From Prauserella salsuginis (GTDB taxonomy: Bacteria; Actinomycetota; Actinomycetes; Mycobacteriales; Pseudonocardiaceae), in NCBI RefSeq assembly GCF_024648885.1, contig NZ_JANBBF010000010.1, positions 768,516 to 832,515 on the forward strand: a stretch of DNA of 64,000 bases, given 5' to 3'. Position numbers and translations under genes: made by a program. The notes below the pieces were generated by a model. It saw nothing but the letters and a program-made list of their open reading frames with translations. It was not told the DNA's origin and made no database searches. Below are positions 25,759-34,365 of this stretch, piece after piece (within the stretch, counting starts at the first letter, position 1; each line of letters begins with the position of its first letter).

Positions 25759-27567
25759 TCAGTCGGCGAGGGCGGCCAGGATCTGTTCGCCGTACTTGTT
25801 CAGTTTGTTCTCGCCGACGCCGCTGACGCTGCCCAGTTCGTCCAGAGTAGACGGATGGTCGACGGCGATCTGCCGCAACGTCGCGTCGTGGAAGATGATG
25901 TAGGCGGGCACGCCCTGTTCTTTCGCGGTGGCTCCGCGCCAGTCGCGCAGGCGGTCGAACGCGGGCTTCGCCTCGTCCGGCAGATCCGTGGTCTGGGCGG
26001 CGCGCTTGGTCTTCTCGCGCGTCGCCGCGCGTTTCGGCTCGCGGCGCAGGTGCACCTGCCTGCCCTGGTACAGCACCTCGTCGCTGGCCGGTGTCGTCAC
26101 GAGCGTGCCGTACTCGCCCTCGACCGCCAGCAGGCCGGTCGCGAGCAGCTGCCGGATCACGCCGCGCCACTCGTTGTCACCCAGGTCGGAGCCGACGCCG
26201 AACACGCTCAGTTCGTCGTGCCGGTGCTGCGTGATCTTCGTGGTGCTCTTGCCGCGCAGGATGTCGATGATCTGCCCGGCGCCGAACTTCTGGTTCCGCT
26301 CGCGTTTCAGCCGCACGACCGTGGACAGCAGCTTCTGCGCGGCGACCGTGCCGTCCCACGACTCCGGGGGCGTCAGGCACGTGTCGCAGTTGCCGCACGG
26401 CTGGCCGTCCTGGCCGAAGTAGGCGAGCAGCTGCACCCGGCGGCATTCGATCGTCTCGCACAGCGCCAGCATCGCGTCGAGATGTGAGGCCAGCTTCCGC
26501 CGGTGGGCCTGGTCGCCCTCGGACGATTCGATCAGCTTGCGCTGCTGCATCACGTCCTGCAGGCCGTAGGCGAGCCAGGCGGTCGAGGGCAGGCCGTCCC
26601 GGCCGGCACGACCGGTTTCCTGGTAGTAGCCCTCGACGGACTTCGGCAGGTCCAGATGTGCCACGAACCGTACGTCCGGTTTGTCGATGCCCATGCCGAA
26701 CGCGATCGTCGCCACCACGATCAGCCCGTCCTCGCGAAGGAACCGCGCCTGGTGATGTTCGCGGGTCGCCGCGTCGAGGCCCGCGTGATACGGCACCGCG
26801 TCGATACCGCCTCGCACGAGGAACTCCGCGGTCTCCTCGACGGACTTGCGGGACAGGCAGTACACGATGCCCGCGTCGCCGTCGTGTTCCGTACGCAGCA
26901 GGTCGAGGAGCTGTTTGCGTGGTTCGTTCTTCGGCGCGATGCGGTACTGGATGTTGGGCCGGTCGAAGCTGGCGACGTGGTGCAGCGCGTCGTCCAGCCC
27001 CAGCCGGTTCGAGATCTCGGCGTGCGTGGCCTTCGTGGCCGTGGCCGTCAGCGCGATGCGCGGGACGTCGGGCCACTGTTCGTGCAGCCCGGACAGCGCG
27101 AGGTAGTCCGGGCGGAAGTCGTGCCCCCACTGCGACACGCAGTGCGCCTCGTCGATCGCGAACAGTGCCAGCGGCGCCCGGTCGAGCAGCCTGCGCGTCG
27201 CGTCGACGTTCAGCCGCTCCGGGGCGAGATAGAGCAGGTCGAGCTCGCCTGCGAGGAGCTGGGACTCGGTGAGACGCCGCTCGCCGGGATCCTGCGTCGA
27301 GTTGAGGAACCCCGCGCGCACGCCGAGCGCCCGCAGCGCATCCACCTGATCCTGCATCAGCGCGATGAGCGGGGAGATGACCACACCGGTGCCTTCACGG
27401 GCCAGCGCCGGAATCTGATAACACAGCGACTTGCCGCCACCGGTCGGCATGAGCACGAGCGCGTCGCCGCCGGAGGTGACGTGGTCGACGATCTTCTGCT
27501 GGCCGGGGCGGAACTCGTCGTAGCCGAACACCCGGTTCAGCACGTCGAGCGGGTCGCGGGTTCTCAC
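25759..27567 (-). CDS. recQ: ATP-dependent DNA helicase RecQ
   Basis: This 602-residue 3'-5' helicase works in recombination and repair. The helicase motifs are complete: [13 protein letters not shown] (Walker A), [20 protein letters not shown] (motif II plus aromatic-rich loop), ALTATAT and [10 protein letters not shown]. The RecQ zinc region is [16 protein letters not shown] followed by CGNCDTC. A winged helix and a C-terminal HRDC domain (about residues 520-602) follow. The GTG at 27567 ([18 protein letters not shown]) was preferred to the GTG at 27597 because AGGA precedes it at 8 nt and it fits the family start. Confidence 0.93.
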   Translation of the reverse strand: MRTRDPLDVLNRVFGYDEFRPGQQKIVDHVTSGGDALVLMPTGGGKSLCYQIPALAREGTGVVISPLIALMQDQVDALRALGVRAGFLNSTQDPGERRLTESQLLAGELDLLYLAPERLNVDATRRLLDRAPLALFAIDEAHCVSQWGHDFRPDYLALSGLHEQWPDVPRIALTATATKATHAEISNRLGLDDALHHVASFDRPNIQYRIAPKNEPRKQLLDLLRTEHDGDAGIVYCLSRKSVEETAEFLVRGGIDAVPYHAGLDAATREHHQARFLREDGLIVVATIAFGMGIDKPDVRFVAHLDLPKSVEGYYQETGRAGRDGLPSTAWLAYGLQDVMQQRKLIESSEGDQAHRRKLASHLDAMLALCETIECRRVQLLAYFGQDGQPCGNCDTCLTPPESWDGTVAAQKLLSTVVRLKRERNQKFGAGQIIDILRGKSTTKITQHRHDELSVFGVGSDLGDNEWRGVIRQLLATGLLAVEGEYGTLVTTPASDEVLYQGRQVHLRREPKRAATREKTKRAAQTTDLPDEAKPAFDRLRDWRGATAKEQGVPAYIIFHDATLRQIAVDHPSTLDELGSVSGVGENKLNKYGEQILAALAD

Positions 27568-27630
27568 CCGCGCGATCCTACGACGCTGCCCCGACACGGC
27601 GTTGCCGACGCCGGCCGCCGTGCCGGTCGG

Positions 27631-28491
27631 TCAGGCGAACCGGGCGAGCGCGCCGGACTCCTGCGCCACCCAGATCGCACCGTCCGGACCGGCCGCCAGG
27701 CCGTGCGGCTCGGAGCCGGGCAGGTCGTGATGGGTGAACCGGCCGTGGCGATCGACGTGCCCGAGCCGCCCGGCCGCCCATTCGGTGAACCAGCAGCCGC
27801 CGTCGTCGGCGGGGATGACGGCGTGCGGGCGCGCGGCCGGGTCGGGAAGGGCGAACTCGGTGACCTCGCCGCCGGTGGTGATCCGGCCGACCGCTCCCGC
27901 GCCGATCTCGGCGAACCACAGCGCATCCGGTGCGCACGCGATGCCGACCGGCGCCGCACCGGCCGTCGGCAGCGAATGCACCGTGACCTCGCCCGCCTGC
28001 GTGACCCTCGCGATCGCGTCGGCCTGGTTGAGCGTGCACCACAGCGCGCCGTCCGGCCCGGTGGCGACGTAGCCGGGCATGGCCCCCAGCACGTCCAGCG
28101 GGAACTCCGTCACCACGCCCTCGGCGTCGATCCGTGCGAGCGCCCCGACGGTCAGCTCCGAGAACCACAGCGCCTCGTCGGGCCCGGACGTGATGCCGTA
28201 CGGCATCACCTCGCCGAGCGGGAACCGGGTGAGGTCACCGCCGACGGTGATACGCCCGACCGCGTGGGCCTGCCCGAGGGTGAACCACAACGCACCGTCG
28301 GGGCCCGTGGTGATGCTCGTCGGCTGGGCGGAGTCGTCCCCGAGCGGGAACGTGTGCTGCACGCCCGTGGTCGACATCCGGCCGATCGCGCCCGATCCGG
28401 CCATGGTGAACCACACGGCGCCGTCGGGCCCCGCAGTCAGGTCGTACGGCCCCGAACCCGGGTCGTCGACGGGGAACTCGCTGATCGGCAT
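27631..28491 (-). CDS. Virginiamycin-B-lyase-like beta-propeller protein
   Basis: This 286-residue protein consists of about seven repeats built on GPDGALWFT and IGRIT words, the pattern of Vgb (streptogramin B lyase). Vgb linearises streptogramin B antibiotics. Housekeeping relatives with this repeat are common in actinobacteria and many are not resistance enzymes. ARPHAV and WFTEWAAGRLG resemble the region holding catalytic His and Glu, but I cannot confirm the full catalytic set. It has no signal peptide and no operon partner. Confidence 0.75.
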   Translation of the reverse strand: MPISEFPVDDPGSGPYDLTAGPDGAVWFTMAGSGAIGRMSTTGVQHTFPLGDDSAQPTSITTGPDGALWFTLGQAHAVGRITVGGDLTRFPLGEVMPYGITSGPDEALWFSELTVGALARIDAEGVVTEFPLDVLGAMPGYVATGPDGALWCTLNQADAIARVTQAGEVTVHSLPTAGAAPVGIACAPDALWFAEIGAGAVGRITTGGEVTEFALPDPAARPHAVIPADDGGCWFTEWAAGRLGHVDRHGRFTHHDLPGSEPHGLAAGPDGAIWVAQESGALARFA

Positions 28492-28529
28492 GCGTCGACG
28501 TTACGGTCCGCCGCAACCGGATTTCCCCT

Positions 28530-28775
28530 TCACTCCAGGCGTGCGATCGGGGCTCCCTGCTTGACGACGTCGCCCTCGCCGACCAGCAGCCGCACCACTC
28601 CGCCGGTGGGAGCGGGCACCTCGACGTCCACCTTGTCGACGGCGACCTCGGCCAGCAGCTGCCCCTCCGACACCCGCTGGCCGTCGGCCGCGAACCAGGT
28701 GGCGAGCACGCCCTCGGCGTCGGGATCGGATGCGGACACGGTCGGGAACGGCACCTCACCGCCTGCTCCGGTCAC
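28530..28775 (-). CDS. Free-standing lipoyl carrier domain
   Basis: This 81-residue protein is a single lipoyl/biotinyl domain with the attachment lysine Lys48 in VAVDKVDVEVPAP, the sequence recognised by lipoate ligase. In 2-oxoacid dehydrogenases this domain is normally the N-terminus of the E2 acyltransferase, but here it stops without any catalytic or E1-binding domain. The start is GTG at 28775, 3 nt after the E1 beta stop, so it is the third gene of the E1 alpha/E1 beta operon. It may carry acyl groups or aldehydes between E1 and a partner encoded elsewhere. Confidence 0.85.
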   Translation of the reverse strand: MTGAGGEVPFPTVSASDPDAEGVLATWFAADGQRVSEGQLLAEVAVDKVDVEVPAPTGGVVRLLVGEGDVVKQGAPIARLE

Positions 28776-28778
28776 CGC

Positions 28779-29816
28779 TCACCGCCCCATGACCCCGAAG
28801 ACGGCGCTGCGGATTCGGTCGGCCGTCGGCAGCACGGCGTCCTCGAGCCCACGGGCGTACGGGATCGGCACGTCGGGCACGGCCACCCGCATCGGCGGGG
28901 CCGACAGCATGCCGGGGTCCCGTTCGGCCACCCTGGCGATGATCTCGCCCGAGACACCGAACGACCGGTAGTCCTCGTCGACCACCAGGAGTCTGCCCGT
29001 GCGGCCGACGGATTCGAGGATCGTGTCGGTGTCGAGCGGCACCAGGCTGCGCAGGTCGACGACCTCGCAGTCGATGTCGTTGTCGGCGAGCTCGTCGGCG
29101 ACGTCGAGAGCGTGGTGCACCGACAGCGACAGCGTGGCGATCGTGACGTCCGTGCCGGGGCGTGCGATCGCGGCCTTGCCGATCGGCACCTCGTAGTCCT
29201 CCTCGGGGACCGGGCCGACCGAACGCGGGTTCTTCGCCATCCACGGCAGGCCCATGATGCCCTTGTGGAACATGTAGACGACCGGGTTGTCGTCACGGAT
29301 CGCCGAGGTCATCAGCCCCTTGGCGTCGGCGGGACTGCTCGGCACGACGACCTTCATGCCCGGCAGGTGCGCGAAGGTGCCCCACAGGCACTGCGAGTGC
29401 TGCGCACCGTCGGAGTATCCGCCGCCGACCGCGGTCGTCAGCACCATCGGCACCCGCACGTTGCCGCCGGACTCGTAGTGGATCTTCGCCATGTGGTTGT
29501 AGATCTGGTCCATGCAGACGCCGAAGAAGTCGGCGAACATCAGCTCGGCGATCGGCCGCATCCCCTCGACGGCCGCACCGATCGCCGCGCCGATGAACGC
29601 CGTCTCGGAGATCGGGGTGTCCACGACCCGCTGGGGGCCGAACCGGTCGAGCAGGCCCGTAGTCGAACTGAAGATGCCGCCGTAGGCGCCGACGTCCTCG
29701 CCCATGACGAACACGTCCTGATCACGGTCCATTTCCGCGGCGACGGCCTCCACCATCGCCTTCGACGTGCTGAGTCGGCGGGTCGTGGTCGGCGCCGAGG
29801 CGTCGGTGAGCGACAT
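28779..29816 (-). CDS. 2-oxoacid/acetoin dehydrogenase E1 beta subunit
   Basis: This 345-residue transketolase-like beta subunit has a pyrimidine-binding domain (FVMGEDVGAYGGIFSSTTGL, PISETAFIGAAIGAA) and a C-terminal transketolase domain (IDCEVVDLRSLVPLDTDTI, RLLVVDEDYRSFG). It forms an alpha2beta2 E1 that decarboxylates a 2-oxoacid, or cleaves acetoin, with ThDP. It lies between E1 alpha and the lipoyl carrier. The 151 bp before it contain a 15-bp tandem repeat. Acetoin, pyruvate and branched-chain substrates are all possible. Confidence 0.87.
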   Translation of the reverse strand: MSLTDASAPTTTRRLSTSKAMVEAVAAEMDRDQDVFVMGEDVGAYGGIFSSTTGLLDRFGPQRVVDTPISETAFIGAAIGAAVEGMRPIAELMFADFFGVCMDQIYNHMAKIHYESGGNVRVPMVLTTAVGGGYSDGAQHSQCLWGTFAHLPGMKVVVPSSPADAKGLMTSAIRDDNPVVYMFHKGIMGLPWMAKNPRSVGPVPEEDYEVPIGKAAIARPGTDVTIATLSLSVHHALDVADELADNDIDCEVVDLRSLVPLDTDTILESVGRTGRLLVVDEDYRSFGVSGEIIARVAERDPGMLSAPPMRVAVPDVPIPYARGLEDAVLPTADRIRSAVFGVMGR

Positions 29817-29826
29817 TGCTCCTCCT

Positions 29827-29896
29827 CGTGGCTGCGTCGTACGTGGCTGCGTCGTAGTGGCTGTGTCGTACGGGCTGCGTCGTACGGGGCTGTCGG
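29827..29896. repeat. 15-bp tandem repeat between E1 alpha and E1 beta
   Basis: Units of CGTGGCTGCGTCGTA are at 29827-29841 and 29842-29856, with variants at 29857-29870 and 29871-29884 and a partial one to 29896. The array lies inside the operon, directly upstream of the E1 beta ribosome-binding site. Confidence 0.8.
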
Positions 29897-29967
29897 TCAT
29901 GGCGGGGTGCGCCGGCGACCGGACCTTCGCTGCCGCGCGATGTCGTGTCCGGCAGCGAAGATCCGGC

Positions 29968-30942
29968 TCAGGCGAAGACGAGGTCGAACGCCGCTTTCGG
30001 GTCCGGCGCAGGGCTGCGCCGGGCGAACGCGATCGCGTCCTCGACCCGGTCGGCGGCCTCGGCGGCCACGGATTTGACGGTCGCCTCGTCGAGCACGCCG
30101 TCGCCGCGCAGCTCCTGCTCGTAGGTGGGCAGCGGATCGCGGCCGGGAACGCCGTCGAGGTCGTGCCGGTAGCCCTGCGGGTCGCCCTCGAAGTGCCCCC
30201 AGAGCCGGAGCGTGTGCACCTCGAGCAGGCTCGGCCCCTCGCCGGTGCGGGCCCGGGCGACGGCCTCGGCCGCCGCCCTGTGCACTCCTTCGACCGAGTT
30301 GTCCTCGACGCGCAGGCCGGGGATGCCGTATCCGGCGGCGCGGTCGGCGTTCGACGTGACGCACGTCGAGGCGCTGCGGGGCACCGAGATGCCCCACTCG
30401 TTGTCCTCGACCACGAACACCACGGGCAGCTGCCACAGCGCGGCCAGGTTCAGCGATTCGTGGAACGCACCCTGGTTGGCGGCGCCCTCGCCCGTCACGG
30501 CCACCGCGACGCTGTCGGTGCCGCGCCGCTGGAACGCCATCGCCTGGCCCAGCGCGGGCGGGTAGCCCTCGGCGATGATGCCGGAGCACGAGAAGTGCAC
30601 GTCGGGATCGAACAGGTGCATGTGGCCGCCGCGGCCCTTGCCGAGGCCGTCGACTCGGCCGAAGATCTCGGCGGTCATCCGGTGCAGGTCCACGCCGTGG
30701 GCGATCGCGAAGTGGTGCGGACGGTGGGTGGCGGTGACTGCGTCGGCCGACGTCAGATGTGCGCACACGCCCGCGGCGACGGGCTCCTGACCCGCCGACA
30801 GGTGCATCTCGCCCGGGATCGCACCTGCGCCGATGTCGAACACCGGCTTCTTGTCGGCGTGGTACTCACGCAGGATCGCTTCCTCGAAGGTGCGGATCAG
30901 CACCATCATGCGGTAAAGGTCGAGTCTCGTCGCGGTGTCCAT
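29968..30942 (-). CDS. 2-oxoacid/acetoin dehydrogenase E1 alpha subunit
   Basis: This 324-residue ThDP-binding alpha subunit has GKGRGGHMHLFD, then TGEGAANQGAFHESLNLAAL (the GDG-type ThDP motif, as GEG here) and VVFVVEDNEWGIS. It is closest in pattern to acetoin dehydrogenase alpha (AcoA-like) but the branched-chain and pyruvate forms share most of it. The ATG at 30942 is preceded by GGAGGA at 5 nt. It is the first gene of the operon alpha-beta-lipoyl carrier and follows an IclR gene in the same direction. Confidence 0.87.
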   Translation of the reverse strand: MDTATRLDLYRMMVLIRTFEEAILREYHADKKPVFDIGAGAIPGEMHLSAGQEPVAAGVCAHLTSADAVTATHRPHHFAIAHGVDLHRMTAEIFGRVDGLGKGRGGHMHLFDPDVHFSCSGIIAEGYPPALGQAMAFQRRGTDSVAVAVTGEGAANQGAFHESLNLAALWQLPVVFVVEDNEWGISVPRSASTCVTSNADRAAGYGIPGLRVEDNSVEGVHRAAAEAVARARTGEGPSLLEVHTLRLWGHFEGDPQGYRHDLDGVPGRDPLPTYEQELRGDGVLDEATVKSVAAEAADRVEDAIAFARRSPAPDPKAAFDLVFA

Positions 30943-31105
30943 GCCCGTCCTCCGCAGTTTTCTCATTCGGCCTTTTCATTTGGCGCGGTGTCGACGTCAT
31001 CGGCGCAGTGTCGTCGTCGACGCCGAGTGGGTTCGCCAGCAACTCTTCTCGTCCGCGCGGACCTCGGGCAACGGCGCGGATTTCAGATGCTGATAGGCGG
31101 GCCGC

Positions 31106-31858
31106 CTACCGGGTGACGGCGTCGGCCGCGGCGGCACGGGTGACGCGGTGCGCGGCGCGCTGCATCGCTCGCGCCGCCGCTCTCGTCGCGCGATACCGCC
31201 GGGCGGGCAGCGACACCGCGACGGCTCCCAACACGCCGGGGCCGTGGACGACACCACCGAGACAGGCCGTGCCGAGGAGATACTCCTGGCGGTCGTCGAA
31301 CACCTCGCCGCCGGTGGCCAGCGTGTGCTCGAGCGTGCGGACGTCGGTGATCGTGTGGGGCGTCAGGTCGGCGAGGTGGTGGCGGGCGAGGTAGTCGGCG
31401 CGTTGGCCGGTCGGCAGCGTGGCGAGGATGCACTTGCCGAACGCCGTGGCGTGCCCTGCCTCGTGGGCACCCACCCACAGGTCGGCGGTCGGCGTGTCGG
31501 GACCGTCGACGATGTCCACCAGTTCGATCTCACCGTCGGTGTAGAGCGCCAGGTAGGCCGCGCCGTGCAGCTCGTCGCGCAACGCGCGCAGGATCGGGCG
31601 AACACGGGTGAGCAGCCGTTGTGACGCATGTTCGGGTCCGGCGGGGCGCAGCCGCTCGCCGAGGACGTAGCCGTCCTCCAGTTTGCGCAGGTAGCCCTCG
31701 TGGACGAGGGTGCGCAGCAGGTGATATGCGGTCGGCAGGGGAACTCCGACGGTGCGCGCGAGTTGCTTGGCGGTGACGGGTCTCGCGCTCGCTCCGACGG
31801 CGTCGAGCAGGTGCAGCGCACGCTGTACCGAGCCGATGAGCGTGGGCCCGTCCGACAC
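31106..31858 (-). CDS. IclR-family transcriptional regulator
   Basis: This 250-residue protein has an N-terminal winged helix (IGSVQRALHLLDAVG, TAKQLARTVGVPLPTAYHLLRTL) and the IclR ligand domain (HATAFGKCILATLP). The start is GTG at 31858. It lies 163 bp upstream of the E1 alpha gene in the same direction and divergent from the secreted lipase, so either could be its target. A 17-bp palindrome (31895-31911) sits upstream. The C-terminal tail is unusually Ala/Arg-rich (TRAAARAMQRAAHRVTRAAA). Confidence 0.87.
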   Translation of the reverse strand: MSDGPTLIGSVQRALHLLDAVGASARPVTAKQLARTVGVPLPTAYHLLRTLVHEGYLRKLEDGYVLGERLRPAGPEHASQRLLTRVRPILRALRDELHGAAYLALYTDGEIELVDIVDGPDTPTADLWVGAHEAGHATAFGKCILATLPTGQRADYLARHHLADLTPHTITDVRTLEHTLATGGEVFDDRQEYLLGTACLGGVVHGPGVLGAVAVSLPARRYRATRAAARAMQRAAHRVTRAAAADAVTR

Positions 31859-31894
31859 GAGTAGCCACCTCCGCCACGTCGTCGTAGCCGTCGG

Positions 31895-31911
31895 CCGCTG
31901 CCGGGCAGCGG
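31895..31911. promoter_or_regulatory. 17-bp palindrome upstream of the IclR gene
   Basis: CCGCTGCC-G-GGCAGCGG is a perfect 8-1-8 inverted repeat, 37 bp upstream of the IclR start and 149 bp upstream of the divergent lipase. It is a candidate IclR operator. Confidence 0.5.
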
Positions 31912-32059
31912 GGTATTCAGGCCGAGATGTCCAGGATGTCCCGAGCGTGGTGCGGCGGCAAGTTTCGGCTGTGGCGCAAACCCGCAGCGGATGTCGGTGG
32001 CAGCCGATACGCTGCTTCGTCGAAAGATCATCGACGAGATCCGATGGGGGAAACCGGAC

Positions 32060-32968
32060 ATGGGGTTCGACAAGCGCGGCCTGCTGGCCGCGGCGGCCGC
32101 AGGCGCGATGCTGGTCACGGCAGCGCCTGCGGCACAGGCGGCCACGCCGGAGCTGCTGCTGGTGCACGGGCACGGCGACCCGGCGAAGGGCAAGAACTGC
32201 AACGGCGCCACGTGGGACGAGGCGATCGACTACTACACGTCCGCGGGCAGTCTGTCGCGTGACCAGATCACCACCGTCGCCTACTACGAGGGCAACGGCC
32301 CCGGCGGCCCGAACGCCGGCAACTGCGACGCGGTCGTGTCCGCCGCGAGCAAGGAAACGAAGATCCAGTTCATCGCCAGGGACTTCGCCAACTACGTCCA
32401 CGACAACTACACCAGCAAGGGCAAGTCGGTGAACATCGCGGCGCACTCGATGGGTGGCCTGGTGACGCGGGTGGCCCTGCTCGGCACGGCTGAGGGCTGG
32501 TCCGGCTTCCCGTCCTCGATGGACGTCGACAACGTCGTCACGGCGGGCACGCCGCACCAGGGTGTCAAGGAGGACCGCGAGGACCACACCGCGCAGTGGG
32601 ACCAGATGGAGCGTGGCTCGGGCTTCCTCGACGCGCTGCACGCCGACGGTCGGGAGCTCGGCGACTCGTGGACCAACGGCACCGACTGGACCGTCATCGG
32701 TTCCGCGGAGGACGGCGTGGTCAGCTACAACTCGGCGATCGACAAGGGCAACCGCGCCGACCAGAAGTTCGGTTACCTGAGCCATGACTCGGGAACGGAA
32801 GCGGTCACCCACAGCGGCATCCGTGAGATCACCGGGCCGCACACCTACGAGATGCACTACTGGCACGACTCCGGCGACCACGACACGCACCACACCGACA
32901 ACGGCTGGGCGCCGCTGAAGTCGATGTACAAGGCGGCGCTGTACAAGGGCGACGATCTGCCCAGGTAA
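32060..32968 (+). CDS. Secreted alpha/beta-hydrolase (lipase-like)
   Basis: This 302-residue exported protein has a signal peptide (residues 1-28, ending APAAQA). The mature part has LLLVHGHG near its start and the nucleophile elbow AAHSMGGLVTRVAL (Ser in HSMGG). VIGSAEDGVVSYNSA probably carries the acid and HSGI the His. It resembles secreted triacylglycerol lipases/esterases of the LipA type. The ATG at 32060 has GGGGGAAA upstream. A hairpin follows the stop. Confidence 0.85.
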   Translation: MGFDKRGLLAAAAAGAMLVTAAPAAQAATPELLLVHGHGDPAKGKNCNGATWDEAIDYYTSAGSLSRDQITTVAYYEGNGPGGPNAGNCDAVVSAASKETKIQFIARDFANYVHDNYTSKGKSVNIAAHSMGGLVTRVALLGTAEGWSGFPSSMDVDNVVTAGTPHQGVKEDREDHTAQWDQMERGSGFLDALHADGRELGDSWTNGTDWTVIGSAEDGVVSYNSAIDKGNRADQKFGYLSHDSGTEAVTHSGIREITGPHTYEMHYWHDSGDHDTHHTDNGWAPLKSMYKAALYKGDDLPR

Positions 32969-33020
32969 GCCGCTTCCGGCCGGGCTCCGTCAGGTCGGTG
33001 ACGGGCGCCGCCCCGCGGAC

Positions 33021-33053
33021 AGGCCCCGCTGACGAGTTCCGCTGACGGGGCCT
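33021..33053. terminator. Hairpin after the lipase
   Basis: AGGCCCCG (33021-33028) and CGGGGCCT (33046-33053) pair around 17 nt, 53 bp after the lipase stop, between convergent genes. Confidence 0.55.
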
Positions 33054-33095
33054 CGCCGGGTGGCGGAACCCGGCCGTTCAGGAACCCGTGGCTCA

Positions 33096-33187
33096 GATGA
33101 CCGTCGCTCGGAAATCGCGGCTCACCGTCGCTCGGCTAATCGGATGACCGCGGCTTGGATGACCGTCGCTCGGATAGCCGCGGCTCG
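33096..33187. repeat. 15-bp tandem repeat array
   Basis: Three adjacent 15-bp units (33143-33157 GATGACCGCGGCTTG, 33158-33172 GATGACCGTCGCTCG, 33173-33187 GATAGCCGCGGCTCG) are preceded by further copies at 33096-33110 and about 33125-33135. The array lies just beyond the stop of the membrane-protein gene. Confidence 0.75.
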
Positions 33188-33197
33188 GAAGTCGCGC

Positions 33198-34133
33198 TCA
33201 GAAATCGCTGTCGCGCAGGTGCGGGGTCTGCGCGGTGAGCATGTCGAGCTGGCTGCGAACCGCGGTGAACTCCGATTCCCTCCGCAGGTCGAGCGCGACC
33301 GAGCCGGCGCGGTCGGTGGTGCTGGCGAAGGCCCGTTCCGCGGAGGTCAGCAGCTCGGCGATGCGTTCCGAGGTCGCCGCGGGTGGCGTCGACCCGTGCG
33401 CGTGGTCGGACTGCTTTCCGGATTTCCGGGCCGGTGTCGCGGTGCCGGCCCGGCCCCCTGGCGCCAGGTTGTCGCCGAGCCGGGCCAACCGCAGCGCCTC
33501 GCGCAGTTCGTCGTCGAGTGTCGAACCGATGTCCGTCAGCCACTCGCGGCCGGGGCCCGCGGGCAGCGTTTCCACGATCGCGTGGAACGCCGTTACCGAG
33601 TCGACGCAGCGCTGGTAGGACAGCGCCCACCGGCCGCCCGCGAGCAGGCCTTCCGGGGTGTAGGGGTCGGCGGCGCGCTGCGCGTCGCGGGCGCTGCGCC
33701 GTTCGGCCTCGGTCGGGGTGCGCAGCCACGACCGAGCGAAGAACTGCACGGGCAACCCGAGCAAGGCGAACAACACGGCGCCCATCGGGACGAACACGAT
33801 TAGCCCGCCGAGGAAGTTCATCGGAGGCTCGTTGTCGGCACCGTGCTCACCGGGGTTCGCCGCGTACAGCAGCGCCACGACGACCATCACGAGCGCGCCG
33901 AAGGCGCCGAACACGGCCCAGCCCGCACGCGCGACGGCGTGCACTACCGGGCCGCCCCGCACGGCCATGCGAGCCCGCCAGTCGTCGAAACGTTCCTGCT
34001 GTGCCGTGTCCCCCTGGTGCGCTCCGTTCTCTTGCTGCGCCCGGTTCCGCTGCCGTGCTCTGTTCCCCTGGCGAGCCCTGTTTCGTTGCTGTGCCCTGTT
34101 CAGCTGCCGCGCCCTGTTCCCCGGCCGTGCCAT
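33198..34133 (-). CDS. Membrane protein with hexapeptide-repeat N-terminus
   Basis: This is a 311-residue protein of unknown function. After MARPG come seven consecutive six-residue repeats of the form N-R-A-(R/Q)-Q-x (residues 6-47), strongly basic and polar, then two transmembrane segments (about residues 66-90 and 105-128). The cytoplasmic C-terminal half is helical, with a Gly/Pro/Ala-rich insertion near residue 245. GGAGGAGCAGGC precedes the ATG at 34133. The repeat tract is an 18-bp DNA repeat in frame and could vary in copy number between strains. No operon partner. Confidence 0.7.
   Translation of the reverse strand: MARPGNRARQLNRAQQRNRARQGNRARQRNRAQQENGAHQGDTAQQERFDDWRARMAVRGGPVVHAVARAGWAVFGAFGALVMVVVALLYAANPGEHGADNEPPMNFLGGLIVFVPMGAVLFALLGLPVQFFARSWLRTPTEAERRSARDAQRAADPYTPEGLLAGGRWALSYQRCVDSVTAFHAIVETLPAGPGREWLTDIGSTLDDELREALRLARLGDNLAPGGRAGTATPARKSGKQSDHAHGSTPPAATSERIAELLTSAERAFASTTDRAGSVALDLRRESEFTAVRSQLDMLTAQTPHLRDSDF
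33993..34118. repeat. 18-bp in-frame tandem repeat (7 copies)
   Basis: The 126 bp code for NRARQL, NRAQQR, NRARQG, NRARQR, NRAQQE, NGAHQG and DTAQQE. The first five are close copies and the last two are diverged. Confidence 0.8.
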
Positions 34134-34365
34134 GCCTGCTCCTCCGCCGTCCCCTGATTCGGACTCCGGGCGGTGGCTCCCGGTTCCGTCAGTCTCTCCG
34201 CTGAGCGTATGTGCCGCGGGCGCGGGCGCGGTGGGCGCGGGCCGGTAGCCGCCGGACGGTGTGCGGGCCTGGGGGAAGGGGTGGGCGCGACACGGTGAGG
34301 TCCCGATACGTGATGCGTACCGGGACCTCACCTGCAGTGCCGACCGCCTGCAGTGCCGACCGCCG

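Noticed and set aside
27631..28491. A confirmed streptogramin-resistance gene
   Set aside because: The propeller repeats match Vgb but the catalytic set could not be verified and many relatives are not resistance enzymes.
26503..28971. An 822-codon plus-strand frame opposite recQ, the Vgb-like gene and the lipoyl carrier
   Set aside because: It runs antisense to three well-supported genes and has no recognisable domain.
31106..32893. A 595-codon minus-strand frame extending the IclR gene upstream through the lipase
   Set aside because: Only the part from the GTG at 31858 is IclR; the rest is antisense to the secreted lipase.
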